Origin: Streptomyces sp. NBC_01016
GTDB lineage: Bacteria; Actinomycetota; Actinomycetes; Streptomycetales; Streptomycetaceae
Reading direction: 5' to 3'
DNA: 64,000 bases
NCBI RefSeq assembly: GCF_026341035.1
Contig: NZ_JAPEOQ010000002.1
Location: 1,488,001-1,552,000, forward strand
Position 1 is the first letter of the stretch. Every line of letters begins with the position of its first letter. Of the stretch, positions 8,092 through 15,630 are shown piece after piece. The translations under genes and the position numbers were made by a program. The notes under the pieces are model-generated. The model did no database searches and had not been told where the DNA came from. It worked only from the letters and a program-made list of their open reading frames with translations.

Positions 8092-8946
8092 TCAGGCCTC
8101 CTGCTCGGCCTCCACCTGCGCGTTCCAGTCGCGCTTCGAGGCCTGCCAGCCGTCCTCGTTGTGCCCGAGGCGCCAGTAGCCGGAGATCGACAGGTCCTCG
8201 CGCGGGATCGCGCGGTCGATCCGCAGGTGCCGGCGCAGCTCCTTCACGAAGCCCGCCTCGCCGTGCACGAACGCGTGCGGGCGGCCCTCGGGGAAGTCGA
8301 GCCCGGTCACCGCGGAGATGAGCGCCTGCCCGACCGGGCGGCCCGCGCGGTGCAGCCAGGTGACCTCGACGGGCGAGTCGATCTTCTGCTCCTCCTCGGG
8401 GCCCTCGACCTCGATGAAGGCGTGTGCCCGCGTGCCCTCGGGCAGCGCTTCGAGGGCGGCGGCGATCGCCGGCAGCGCGCTCTCGTCACCGGCGATGAGG
8501 TGCCAGTCCGCCGTGGTGTCGGGGTGGTAGGCGCCGCCGGGGCCCATCATGTGGATGGTCTCGCCCCCTTCGACGCCCGCGGCCCAGGGCCCGGCCAGGC
8601 CCTGGTCGCCGTGCACCACGAAGTCGAGCGTCAGCTCAAGAGTCTTCGGGTCCCAGTAGCGCACCGTGTACGTACGCGTCACGGGCCACTGGTCGCGGGG
8701 CAGCTCCTCGCGGATCCTGGCCACGTCGAAGGGCTCTTCGTAGGTCACCCCGGCCGGCGCGAAGAGCAACTTCACGTAGTGGTCGGTGTGTTCGAGCTCT
8801 TGCGGGAAGTCCGCGAGCCCCTCACCGCCGAGCACCACCCGTCGCATGTGGGGCGTGATGCTCTCGGCGCGCACGACCTGCGCGGAGCGGGCCTTGCGGG
8901 GCGGGCGTGCGGGGCGCTCGGCCATGGGCGGTCTCCCTGGATTCAC
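8092..8946 (-). CDS. Siderophore-interacting FAD-binding ferric reductase (SIP family)
   Basis: A 284-residue flavoprotein of the ViuB/SIP family, which releases iron in the cytoplasm by reducing ferric siderophores. The FAD-binding motif RTYTVRYWD is at about residues 84-92, followed by DFVVHGDQGLAGPWAAG and the SIP C-terminal domain with DESALPAIAAALE. It ends in the SIP family helix HxxG-like WRLGHNEDGW. An iron-box palindrome lies 3-25 bp upstream of the start, so it is expected to be repressed under iron sufficiency by an IdeR/DmdR1-type regulator. It is not next to siderophore biosynthesis genes. Confidence 0.9.
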   Translation of the reverse strand: MNPGRPPMAERPARPPRKARSAQVVRAESITPHMRRVVLGGEGLADFPQELEHTDHYVKLLFAPAGVTYEEPFDVARIREELPRDQWPVTRTYTVRYWDPKTLELTLDFVVHGDQGLAGPWAAGVEGGETIHMMGPGGAYHPDTTADWHLIAGDESALPAIAAALEALPEGTRAHAFIEVEGPEEEQKIDSPVEVTWLHRAGRPVGQALISAVTGLDFPEGRPHAFVHGEAGFVKELRRHLRIDRAIPREDLSISGYWRLGHNEDGWQASKRDWNAQVEAEQEA

Positions 8947-8948
8947 AG

Positions 8949-8971
8949 TTAGTTAGGTATACCTAAGCTAA
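8949..8971 (-). promoter_or_regulatory. Iron box (IdeR/DmdR1-type operator)
   Basis: Contains the perfect 14-bp palindrome TTAGGTATACCTAA (8953-8966) inside a longer partially dyadic sequence TTAG...CTAA, matching the actinobacterial iron-box consensus TTAGGTTAGGCTAACCTAA. It sits immediately upstream of the siderophore-interacting protein start and just downstream of the convergent-side exonuclease stop, so it should control only the former. Confidence 0.92.
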
Positions 8972-8975
8972 CACC

Positions 8976-9929
8976 TCATTCTGAGAGGGTGGTGAGGAGG
9001 CGCTGCAAAGAACCTCCCAAGCCCCAGCGGGCCGCCAACTCGTCGAGGGTCGCGGCATCGTGCGGCTCACGCGGCAGGGCCGTGTCCACCTCAGGCAGCG
9101 GTACGTCGCCGGCGACGAGCACCACCGTCGGCGCCACCGCCAGATACGGGCGCGCCTCGTCGAGCCGCCTGCGCTGCGTCGGCGTCAGCTTCGACTTCGG
9201 GTCGTCGACGGCCGCCATGATCCCGGCCAGGTCCCCGTACTGCGCGAGCAGCTTCGCCGCCGTCTTCTCGCCGATGCCGGGCACGCCCGGCAGCCCGTCG
9301 CTCGGATCGCCGCGCAGCAGCGCCATGTCCGCATAGCCGGATCCGTCCACCCCGTACTTCTCGCGGAGCAGGTCCTCGTCCGTCACCTGCAGCGTGCCGA
9401 CGCCCTTCAGCGGGTACAGCACGCGGCGCTCCAACTTGTCGTCGACCAGCTGGAAGAGGTCGCGGTCGCCGGTGACGATGTCGACCGGCCCCTCGGCCCG
9501 CCCCGTGAACGTACCGATCACGTCGTCCGCCTCGTACCCCTCGACGCCCACGCGCGCGATGCCCACCGCGTCGAGCACGGCCTCGATGATCGGGACCTGC
9601 GGGGAGAGGGTGTCGGGGATCTCCTCCTCATCCGGCGAGCCGGCCGCCGTCTCCTCGGCGACGCGGTGCGCCTTGTACGAGGGGATGAGGTCGACGCGCC
9701 ACTGGGGGCGCCAGTCCGCGTCCATGCACGCCACCAGATGGGTGGGGCGGTGGTCGTGCACGAGGCGGGTGATGAATTCGAGGAGCCCGCGCACCGCGTT
9801 CACCGGGGTGCCGTCCGGGGCCTTCACCGAGTCCGGCACCCCGAAGTAGGCCCGGAAGTACAGAGATGCGGTGTCGAGCAGCATCAGGCGCCGGTCCGCC
9901 GATCCTGTCGTGGATGTCGTCTGGGTCAC
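8976..9929 (-). CDS. 5'-3' exonuclease / flap endonuclease-like protein (PolA N-domain family)
   Basis: A stand-alone homologue of the N-terminal 5'-nuclease of DNA polymerase I. Motifs include LMLLDTASLYFRAYFG near the N-terminus, ACMDADWRP, GYEADDVIGTF and VTGDRDLFQLVDD with metal-binding aspartates, and the helix-hairpin-helix LPGVPGIGEKTAAKLLAQYG that binds duplex DNA. The frame is open upstream to 10079, but homology starts near GTG 9929 (317 aa), so the extra residues are probably untranslated; a GTG at 9953 is an alternative. Likely cytoplasmic, in RNA-primer or flap removal. Confidence 0.88.
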   Translation of the reverse strand: MTQTTSTTGSADRRLMLLDTASLYFRAYFGVPDSVKAPDGTPVNAVRGLLEFITRLVHDHRPTHLVACMDADWRPQWRVDLIPSYKAHRVAEETAAGSPDEEEIPDTLSPQVPIIEAVLDAVGIARVGVEGYEADDVIGTFTGRAEGPVDIVTGDRDLFQLVDDKLERRVLYPLKGVGTLQVTDEDLLREKYGVDGSGYADMALLRGDPSDGLPGVPGIGEKTAAKLLAQYGDLAGIMAAVDDPKSKLTPTQRRRLDEARPYLAVAPTVVLVAGDVPLPEVDTALPREPHDAATLDELAARWGLGGSLQRLLTTLSE

Positions 9930-10015
9930 GTTCGCATCATGCCGCACCCCACTGACAGTCACCGACCGTAAGTACGTGATCAGCGTGAGTGAACACACTG
10001 TGAACTGGGTAACTT

Positions 10016-10160
10016 CCCCGTTTGTTTCAGATAAACGGGGGCAAGCGCAGCCACGGAGCGGTGCCGGTACGTACTTCAACTATTGAGGTCGACCGGTCAA
10101 GCGGACAGATCCGTATCGCTCTACGGCCCGCCGGCGGGGGAGGCGGGCCGTGTTGTTTCG
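10016..10160 (+). promoter_or_regulatory. Leader with two hairpins before the betaine transporter, second one terminator-like
   Basis: First dyad CCCCGTTT/AAACGGGG (10016-10023 and 10033-10040). Second dyad has perfect 10-bp arms ACGGCCCGCC (10123-10132) and GGCGGGCCGT (10142-10151) with a 9-nt loop, followed by GTTGTTTCG, a T-rich run that is rare in this genome. It ends 16 bp before the start codon at 10176 and 5 bp before the ribosome site, so it could act as an attenuator. I do not recognise it as a known riboswitch class. Confidence 0.5.
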
Positions 10161-10175
10161 ACCCGAGAGGTGTAT

Positions 10176-11318
10176 GTGTCCAGGCTTGAAGCCGAAGACC
10201 TGTACAAGGTGTTCGGCAGACGACCCGATGAGGCTGTGGAGAAACTCCGCAGTGGTGCAGACCGTGAGGAGCTGCGCTCCGAAGGAACCACCGCCGCCGT
10301 GATCGACGCGTCGTTCACGGTGGAGTCCGGCCAGATCTTCGTCGTCATGGGTCTGTCGGGATCCGGTAAGTCCACGCTCCTGCGGATGCTGAACGGACTC
10401 CTGGAGCCCACCGCGGGACACGTGCGCTTCGACGGTCAGGACCTGACGACGCTGGCTCCCAAGGACCTGCGCGAGGTGCGCTCCCGCAAGATCAGCATGG
10501 TGTTCCAGCACTTCGCGCTGTTCCCGCACCGCTCCGTGATGGAGAACGCGGGCTACGGCCTTGAGGTGCAGGGCGTTCCGCGTGCGGAGCGCGAGGAGCG
10601 GGCGATCGAGGCGTTGCGTCTGGCCGGTCTGGAGGGGTGGGAGAAGTCTTTCCCCGACGAGCTGTCCGGCGGTATGCAGCAGCGTGTGGGCCTGGCCCGC
10701 GCGCTCGCGACCGACGCCGATCTGCTGCTGATGGACGAGTCGTTCAGTGCGCTCGACCCGCTGATCCGGCGCGACATGCAGGACCAGCTTCTTGAGCTGC
10801 AGAAGACGCTGAAGAAGACGATCGTCTTCATCACGCACGATCTGAACGAGGCCATGCGTCTGGGCGACAACATCGCGGTGATGCGCGATGGTCGTATTGT
10901 CCAGATCGGTTCGGCCGAGGACATTCTCGTCACGCCGGCCAACGATTACGTGGCCTCCTTCACGCAGGACGTCGACCGTTCCCGTGTGCTGAGCGCGCGG
11001 GCGATCATGGCCGACGCGGAAGACGGCTACGACATGGCCGACGCCCCGGCGAGGGTCCACGAGGACGCGCCGATCGTCGAGCTCTTCACGCCGTGCTCGA
11101 CGAGCGAGATACCCGTCGCCGTCGTCAATGACGAGGGCGAACTCCAGGGTGTGGTCCCGCGCGAGCGGCTGCTGGCCGTGCTCGGTGAGCCGATGAAGAC
11201 CGTCGAGAACGGTACGAACGGTGAGGCCACCGGCCTCACGAAGGACAAGAAGGACGCCGTCCCGTCGCAGCGTGGCGAGGGCGACGAGCCGGCGGAGAAG
11301 GTGAATGCCGGTGCCTAG
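10176..11318 (+). CDS. Glycine betaine/proline ABC transporter ATP-binding protein (ProV/OpuAA family)
   Basis: ATPase of an osmoprotectant importer, 380 residues from GTG 10176, chosen because GAGAGG sits five bases upstream and family similarity (LEAEDLYKVFG) begins there; the frame is open to 10083. Walker A GLSGSGKST (about 58-66), Q-loop FQHFALFPH, signature LSGGMQQRVGLARA, Walker B LLLMDESFSALDP and H-loop ITHDLNEAMRLGD are intact. The C-terminal 100 residues contain a degenerate CBS-like regulatory region (ARVHEDAPIVEL onward). The stop overlaps the permease start by 14 bp, so the two are co-translated. Confidence 0.93.
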   Translation: MSRLEAEDLYKVFGRRPDEAVEKLRSGADREELRSEGTTAAVIDASFTVESGQIFVVMGLSGSGKSTLLRMLNGLLEPTAGHVRFDGQDLTTLAPKDLREVRSRKISMVFQHFALFPHRSVMENAGYGLEVQGVPRAEREERAIEALRLAGLEGWEKSFPDELSGGMQQRVGLARALATDADLLLMDESFSALDPLIRRDMQDQLLELQKTLKKTIVFITHDLNEAMRLGDNIAVMRDGRIVQIGSAEDILVTPANDYVASFTQDVDRSRVLSARAIMADAEDGYDMADAPARVHEDAPIVELFTPCSTSEIPVAVVNDEGELQGVVPRERLLAVLGEPMKTVENGTNGEATGLTKDKKDAVPSQRGEGDEPAEKVNAGA

Positions 11319-13920
11319 GATCCCCTTTGGTGACTGGGTCAACAGCATCGTCCAGTGGATGCTGACCCATCTCGACTGGCTGTTCGGCTTCTTCGAGAGC
11401 ATCTTCAACGGTGTCTACAACGGCCTGAGCGACGTGCTTCAGGCGCCCGAGCCGCTGCTGCTCGCGGGCATCTTCGCCGTCATCGCGTTCTGGCTGCGCG
11501 GCACGCTCGGCGGTGTACTGACCTTCATCGGGTTCTGGTTCATCCAGAACCTGGAGCTGTGGGACGACGCGATGCTCACGCTGTCGCTCGTCCTGGTGTC
11601 CACGATCATCGCGCTCATCATCGGTGTGCCGCTCGGTATCTGGGCGGCGCGTTCGAACCGGATCAGCAATCTGTTCCGTCCGGTCCTCGACCTGATGCAG
11701 ACGCTGCCGGCGATGGTCTACCTGATCCCCGCCATTCTGTTCTTCGGCTCGGGTGCCCCGGCCGGTATCGTCGCGACGCTGATCTTCGCGGTGCCGCCGG
11801 GCGTGCGCATGACCGAGCTGGGCATCCGGCAGGTCGACAAGGAACTGGTCGAGGCCGCCGACGCGTTCGGCACCAAGCCCAGCAACACGCTGTTCCGCGT
11901 GCAGCTGCCGCTCGCTCTCCCGACGATCATGGCGGGCGTCAACCAGGTCATCATGCTGGGCCTGTCGATGGCCGCCATCGCGGGCATGGTCGGCACCGGC
12001 GGTCTCGGTGGCGCGGTCAACGAGGCCATCGGTCAGCTGAACGTGGGTCTGGGTGCCGAGGCCGGCATCTCGATCGTGATCCTGGCGGTCTACCTGGACC
12101 GCATGACCAGCTCGCTCGGCCAGCAGGTCTCCCCGCTCGGCCGCCGCGCGCTCAACAAGCTGCGGTCCGCGCAGGGCCTGAAGATCTGGTCGTACCGTCC
12201 CCGCCCGGCGGTCGCCGTGGTCGGTGTCGTCGTCCTCGCGCTCGTCGCGGGCGGCATGGGCATGTTCGGGCAGAACAGCGGTGGGGCCACCCCGACCGCC
12301 GCGTCCACGAACGTGGGCCAGGGCAAGAAGATCTCCATCGGCTACATCCCGTGGGACGAGGGCGTCGCCTCCACGTTCCTGTGGAAGGAGATCCTCGAGC
12401 AGCGCGGCTTCGACGTCGAGACCAAGCAGTTCGACGCCGGCCCCCTCTACACCTCGCTCGCCGACGGCAGTGTCGACTTCCAGACCGACTCCTGGCTGCC
12501 GACGACGCACGCCCAGTACTGGAAGAAGTACGGCAAGGACCTCGAGGACCTGGGCTCCTGGTACGGGCCCACCTCCCTCGAACTGGCGGTGCCTTCGTAC
12601 ATGAAGGACATCAAGTCCATGGAGGACCTGAAGGGCCAGGCTGACAAGTTCGGTGGCAAGATCACCGGCATCGAGGCCAGCGCCGGTGAGATGGGGCTGC
12701 TCAAGAGCAAGGTGCTCAAGGAGTACGGCCTCGACAAGGACTACAAGGTCGTCGACAGCTCGACGCCGGCGATGCTGGCGCAGCTGAAGCGCGCGTACGC
12801 GGCGAAGAAGCCGATCGTCGTGCCGCTGTGGTCGCCGCACTGGGCGTACAACGACTACAAGCTCACCAAGCTCAAGGACCCGAAGGGTGCCTGGGGCAAG
12901 GGTGACGGGGTGCACTCGCTGGCTCGCAAGGGCTTCGGCAAGGAGTTCCCCGAGGTCAACAAGTGGGTCAAGAACTTCAAGATGAGCGAGAAGCAGCTCA
13001 CCAGTCTTGAGGCCGAGATCAACAAGGTCGGCAAGGGCAAGCAGCCCGAGGCCGTCAAGGCGTGGCTGAAGAAGAACCCCGGCTTCGTCAACAAGGTCGC
13101 CCCGGTCAAGCAGGGCGCTCCGGCCGAGGCCAAGCGCCCGGTGAACGTGGCCTGGTTCCCCTGGGACGAGGACGTCGCGGTCACGCACCTCTGGAAGCAC
13201 GTTCTGGAGAAGAAGGGCTACAAGCTCAACCTGAAGCAGATGGACGTCGGCCCGGTCTACACCGGCCTCGCCAGCGGTGACCTGGACGTCAACTTCGACG
13301 CCTGGCTCCCGCACGCGCAGTCCAACTACTGGGACAAGAACAAGAACAACCTCAAGGACCTGGGCAGCTGGTACAGCCCGACGTCCCTCGAGGTCTCCGT
13401 TCCGTCCTACGTGAAGGGCATCAAGTCCTACGAGGACCTCAAGGGCAAGGCGTCGAAGTTCGACGGCAAGATCATCGGTATCGAGGCCGGTACCGGCGAG
13501 ATGAGCCTGCTGAAGAACGACGTGCTCCCGGCCTACGGCCTGGACAAGGAGTACAAGGTCGTCGACGGCTCCACGCCGGCGATGCTGGCGCAGCTCAAGC
13601 GCGCGTACGCCAAGAAGGAGCCGATCGCGGTCGTGCTCTGGTCCCCGCACTGGGCGTACAGCGACTACAAGCTGACCAAGCTCAAGGACACGAAGAAGGC
13701 CTGGGGCCCGGGTGACAAGATCCGGACCATCTCCAACAAGGAGTTCCCCAGCAAGTACCCGCAGCTCACGAAGTGGTTCAAGAACTTCAAGATGAGCGAG
13801 GGCGAGCTGGCGGGCCTGGAGTCCGAGATCAAGAAGCAGGGTCAGGGGCACGAGGAGGCGGCCGTCTCCAAGTGGCTCGAGACGCACCAGGACGTCGAGA
13901 AGCGGATGACCGCTTCCTGA
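11305..13920 (+). CDS. Glycine betaine/proline ABC permease fused to two tandem substrate-binding domains
   Basis: An 871-residue fusion. Residues 1-290 are the binding-protein-dependent permease with about six membrane helices and the EAA-type loop ELVEAADAFGTKP. A further helix (about 303-325) anchors two extracytoplasmic OpuAC-type binding domains: one beginning KKISIGYIPWDEG at 342, the second RPVNVAWFPWDED at 611. The two are clearly paralogous, sharing STPAMLAQLKRAYA and LWSPHWAY with the aromatic residues expected for a quaternary-ammonium cage. OpuABC-type fusions usually carry one such domain; two covalently linked domains per permease are less common. A strong terminator follows. 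Confidence 0.93.
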   Translation: MPVPRIPFGDWVNSIVQWMLTHLDWLFGFFESIFNGVYNGLSDVLQAPEPLLLAGIFAVIAFWLRGTLGGVLTFIGFWFIQNLELWDDAMLTLSLVLVSTIIALIIGVPLGIWAARSNRISNLFRPVLDLMQTLPAMVYLIPAILFFGSGAPAGIVATLIFAVPPGVRMTELGIRQVDKELVEAADAFGTKPSNTLFRVQLPLALPTIMAGVNQVIMLGLSMAAIAGMVGTGGLGGAVNEAIGQLNVGLGAEAGISIVILAVYLDRMTSSLGQQVSPLGRRALNKLRSAQGLKIWSYRPRPAVAVVGVVVLALVAGGMGMFGQNSGGATPTAASTNVGQGKKISIGYIPWDEGVASTFLWKEILEQRGFDVETKQFDAGPLYTSLADGSVDFQTDSWLPTTHAQYWKKYGKDLEDLGSWYGPTSLELAVPSYMKDIKSMEDLKGQADKFGGKITGIEASAGEMGLLKSKVLKEYGLDKDYKVVDSSTPAMLAQLKRAYAAKKPIVVPLWSPHWAYNDYKLTKLKDPKGAWGKGDGVHSLARKGFGKEFPEVNKWVKNFKMSEKQLTSLEAEINKVGKGKQPEAVKAWLKKNPGFVNKVAPVKQGAPAEAKRPVNVAWFPWDEDVAVTHLWKHVLEKKGYKLNLKQMDVGPVYTGLASGDLDVNFDAWLPHAQSNYWDKNKNNLKDLGSWYSPTSLEVSVPSYVKGIKSYEDLKGKASKFDGKIIGIEAGTGEMSLLKNDVLPAYGLDKEYKVVDGSTPAMLAQLKRAYAKKEPIAVVLWSPHWAYSDYKLTKLKDTKKAWGPGDKIRTISNKEFPSKYPQLTKWFKNFKMSEGELAGLESEIKKQGQGHEEAAVSKWLETHQDVEKRMTAS

Positions 13921-13944
13921 CCACTTTCTGAGGCGTGACCGATC

Positions 13945-13982
13945 GTGAGGGGCGGGTTCCCGAGAGGGAGCCCGCCCCTCAC
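13945..13982 (+). terminator. Terminator of the betaine transporter operon
   Basis: Arms GTGAGGGGCGGG (13945-13956) and CCCGCCCCTCAC (13971-13982) pair perfectly and extend inward through TTCCC/GGGAG to a GAGA loop, about 17 bp of stem. It starts 25 bp after the stop codon and has no U-tract. Confidence 0.85.
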
Positions 13983-14001
13983 GGCGTTTCCGGCGCTCAC
14001 A

Positions 14002-14030
14002 TGAAACCGCGGGGTGAACATGCGTAGGGT
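14002..14030 (+). promoter_or_regulatory. Candidate promoter for the XRE-cupin gene
   Basis: TGAAAC (14002-14007) and TAGGGT (14025-14030) are separated by 17 bp, an acceptable HrdB-like arrangement. Transcription from it would start near 14037 and carry the 16-bp tandem repeats in the 5' leader. Confidence 0.4.
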
Positions 14031-14051
14031 GCAATCAAACGAATCGGGCGC

Positions 14052-14115
14052 ATGAAGAACCGGGCGCGTGAAGAACCGGGCGCGTGAAGAACCGGGCGCA
14101 TGAAGAACCGGGTGC
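14052..14115 (+). repeat. Four 16-bp tandem repeats with start codons in rotating frames
   Basis: Units (A/G)TGAAGAACCGGGCGC at 14052, 14068, 14084 and 14100; the last carries one T substitution, and partial units flank both sides. Each unit opens with ATG or GTG, and since 16 is not a multiple of three each lies in a different frame; the unit at 14100 is in frame with the downstream XRE gene. The array lies between the candidate promoter and the preferred start at 14163. Confidence 0.95.
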
Positions 14116-14162
14116 ATGAACAGGGAAACGCACAGGGCGACCGGCAGGAGGGAGCGGAAGTC

Positions 14163-14744
14163 ATGGACGAACACAAGGAATCACTTCGCGTGGGCGCGGC
14201 CGTCCGACGCCGCCGCCGCTCCCTCGAACTGACCCTTTCGGCCGTCGCCGAGCGCAGCGGCCTGTCGGTGCCGTTCCTCAGCCAGGTCGAGAACGAGCGG
14301 GCGCGGCCCAGCCGCCGCTCCCTGGAGAAGGTCGCCGACGCGCTGGGCACCACCGCCGTCGAGCTCCTCGCCGCCGCCGACCCGGCCCACACCGTGGACC
14401 TGGTGCGCGCGGACGACACGGACGTGTCCGACCGCCAGGGCGGCACGGACTTCGTCGTACGGTCCCTGGTCCGCGGCCACCACCAGATGCACGCCCAGGA
14501 GTTCGTCGGCGACCACGACCCGGGCCGCGAGTTCCAGCTCCGCAACGACGTGCTGATGCATGTGACGGAGGGCGCCGTCGAGGTCGAGGCGGAGGGACGC
14601 GCGTACCGCCTCTTCCGCGGTGACACGCTGTACCTGACCGGTGGCGTGCGGCACCGGTGGCGGGCGACCGTGCCGGACGCGCGGGTGGTCGTCGTGGCGG
14701 TCGCCGAGCACATCGACGCGGTCGACGAGCCGGGCCCGAAGTAG
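14163..14744 (+). CDS. XRE-family transcriptional regulator with C-terminal cupin domain
   Basis: A 193-residue regulator: a helix-turn-helix of the Cro/CI type (about residues 8-62, with LSAVAERSGLSVPFLSQVENERARPS) and a single cupin barrel (about 105-180, GDTLYLTGGVRHRW) that would bind a small ligand. ATG 14163 is preceded by AGGAGGGAG; an in-frame ATG at 14100 inside the tandem repeats would add 21 residues. Regulators of this build often control amino-acid, polyamine or osmolyte genes, but no operator was identified. Its stop codon TAG (14742-14744) overlaps the first two bases of the palindromic element that follows. Confidence 0.88.
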   Translation: MDEHKESLRVGAAVRRRRRSLELTLSAVAERSGLSVPFLSQVENERARPSRRSLEKVADALGTTAVELLAAADPAHTVDLVRADDTDVSDRQGGTDFVVRSLVRGHHQMHAQEFVGDHDPGREFQLRNDVLMHVTEGAVEVEAEGRAYRLFRGDTLYLTGGVRHRWRATVPDARVVVVAVAEHIDAVDEPGPK

Positions 14745-14904
14745 GGTCTGTCGTTTGGATCAGGCCGGATCAGGGAGCGGGGGCCGGTGCGTGCGATCGC
14801 AAGGCGGAGGAGGGAGTCGACGCGGAGCGTCGGCAACCGACGACAACGCCGCGAGCGTGCGTGCCGGCCCCCGCGAGCCCGGCCTGATCCAAACGACAGA
14901 CCCT
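14743..14904. mobile_element. 162-bp MITE-like element with perfect 26-bp terminal inverted repeats
   Basis: Ends 14743-14768 (starting AGGGTCTGTCGTTTGG) and 14879-14904 are exact reverse complements over 26 bp. The interior holds a second pair of imperfect arms (GGGGGCCGG near 14781 and CCGGCCCCC near 14863) and two small hairpins, GACGC-GGA-GCGTC and GTCGG-CAA-CCGAC, around 14819-14841. It has no coding potential of its own, although reading through it yields pseudo-protein sequence. I remember this interior (as the peptide-like string PTLRVDSLLRLAIA) from many mis-annotated Streptomyces proteins, so it is dispersed. A solo end sits at 39062-39089. No target-site duplication is obvious. Confidence 0.85.
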
Positions 14905-14913
14905 GGGCCCGCC

Positions 14914-15630
14914 GTGCGTGTCGTCTCGCTTGTGCCGTCCCTGACGGAGGCGGTCGCCGTGACGCTGCCCGGGGTGCTCGTCGGCGCGACCGACTGGTGC
15001 ACCCATCCGGCGGACCTCGACGTGGCCCGGATCGGCGGCACCAAGAACCCCGACGTGCGAGCGGTCGTCGCGCTGCGTCCGGACCTGGTCGTCGCCAACG
15101 AGGAGGAGAACCGGCCGGGCGACCTCGCCGACCTGCGTGCGGCGGGCGTCGAGGTGCTGGTCACCGAGGTACGTGAACTGCCGCAGGCGGTACGTGAGTT
15201 GGACCGGCTGCTGCGGGCGTGCGGGGCGGTGACGCGGCCGCGGTGGCTGGACGAGGCGGAGGCCGCCTGGAGTCAACTGGCCGTGCCCGAACGCCGGTTG
15301 ACGGCCGTCGTGCCGATCTGGCGGCGGCCGTGGATGGTGCTCGGCCGGGACACCTTCGCGGGCGATCTCCTGGCCCGGCTCGGCGTCGACAACGTGTACG
15401 CGGGCCACGCCGAGCGCTATCCGCGCATCGCGCTCGACGAACTCCGCGACCGGAACCCGGACGTCGTGATCCTCCCGGACGAGCCGTACCGCTTCACGGC
15501 GGACGACGGCCCGGAGTGCTTCGATGGGCCGACCGCGCTGGTCGGCGGGCGCCATCTCACCTGGTACGGGCCGTCGTTGGCGCAGGCGGCGGTGGAGCTC
15601 AGCGCGGCGCTGCGAGCAGCCGTCCGCTGA
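14914..15630 (+). CDS. Helical-backbone metal receptor / BtuF-like cobalamin-binding protein without signal peptide
   Basis: A 238-residue protein of the periplasmic-binding class III fold: RVVSLVPSLTEAV at the start, GATDWCTHPADL, the metal-receptor-like NEEENRPGDLADLRAAGVEV segment and a C-terminal lobe with GRDTFAGDLLARLGVDNVYAG. Class III proteins usually have an export signal and ABC partners; neither is present, so it may be a cytoplasmic member. GTG 14914 is the first start after the MITE-like element, only nine bases from its end, so the original start region may have been altered by the insertion. The stop overlaps the convergent TDT gene by 32 bp. Confidence 0.75.
   Translation: MRVVSLVPSLTEAVAVTLPGVLVGATDWCTHPADLDVARIGGTKNPDVRAVVALRPDLVVANEEENRPGDLADLRAAGVEVLVTEVRELPQAVRELDRLLRACGAVTRPRWLDEAEAAWSQLAVPERRLTAVVPIWRRPWMVLGRDTFAGDLLARLGVDNVYAGHAERYPRIALDELRDRNPDVVILPDEPYRFTADDGPECFDGPTALVGGRHLTWYGPSLAQAAVELSAALRAAVR

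Noticed and set aside
11236..14034. A 932-codon open frame on the minus strand opposite the betaine permease
   Set aside because: It is the high-GC shadow of the real permease/binding-protein gene; its composition (runs of RLQLREQ/HDHR-like residues) matches no fold.
14787..15176. Open frames across the MITE-like element, such as one on the minus strand from 14836
   Set aside because: They are translations of the palindromic element and of the flanking genes in wrong frames, with no ribosome sites or recognisable domains.
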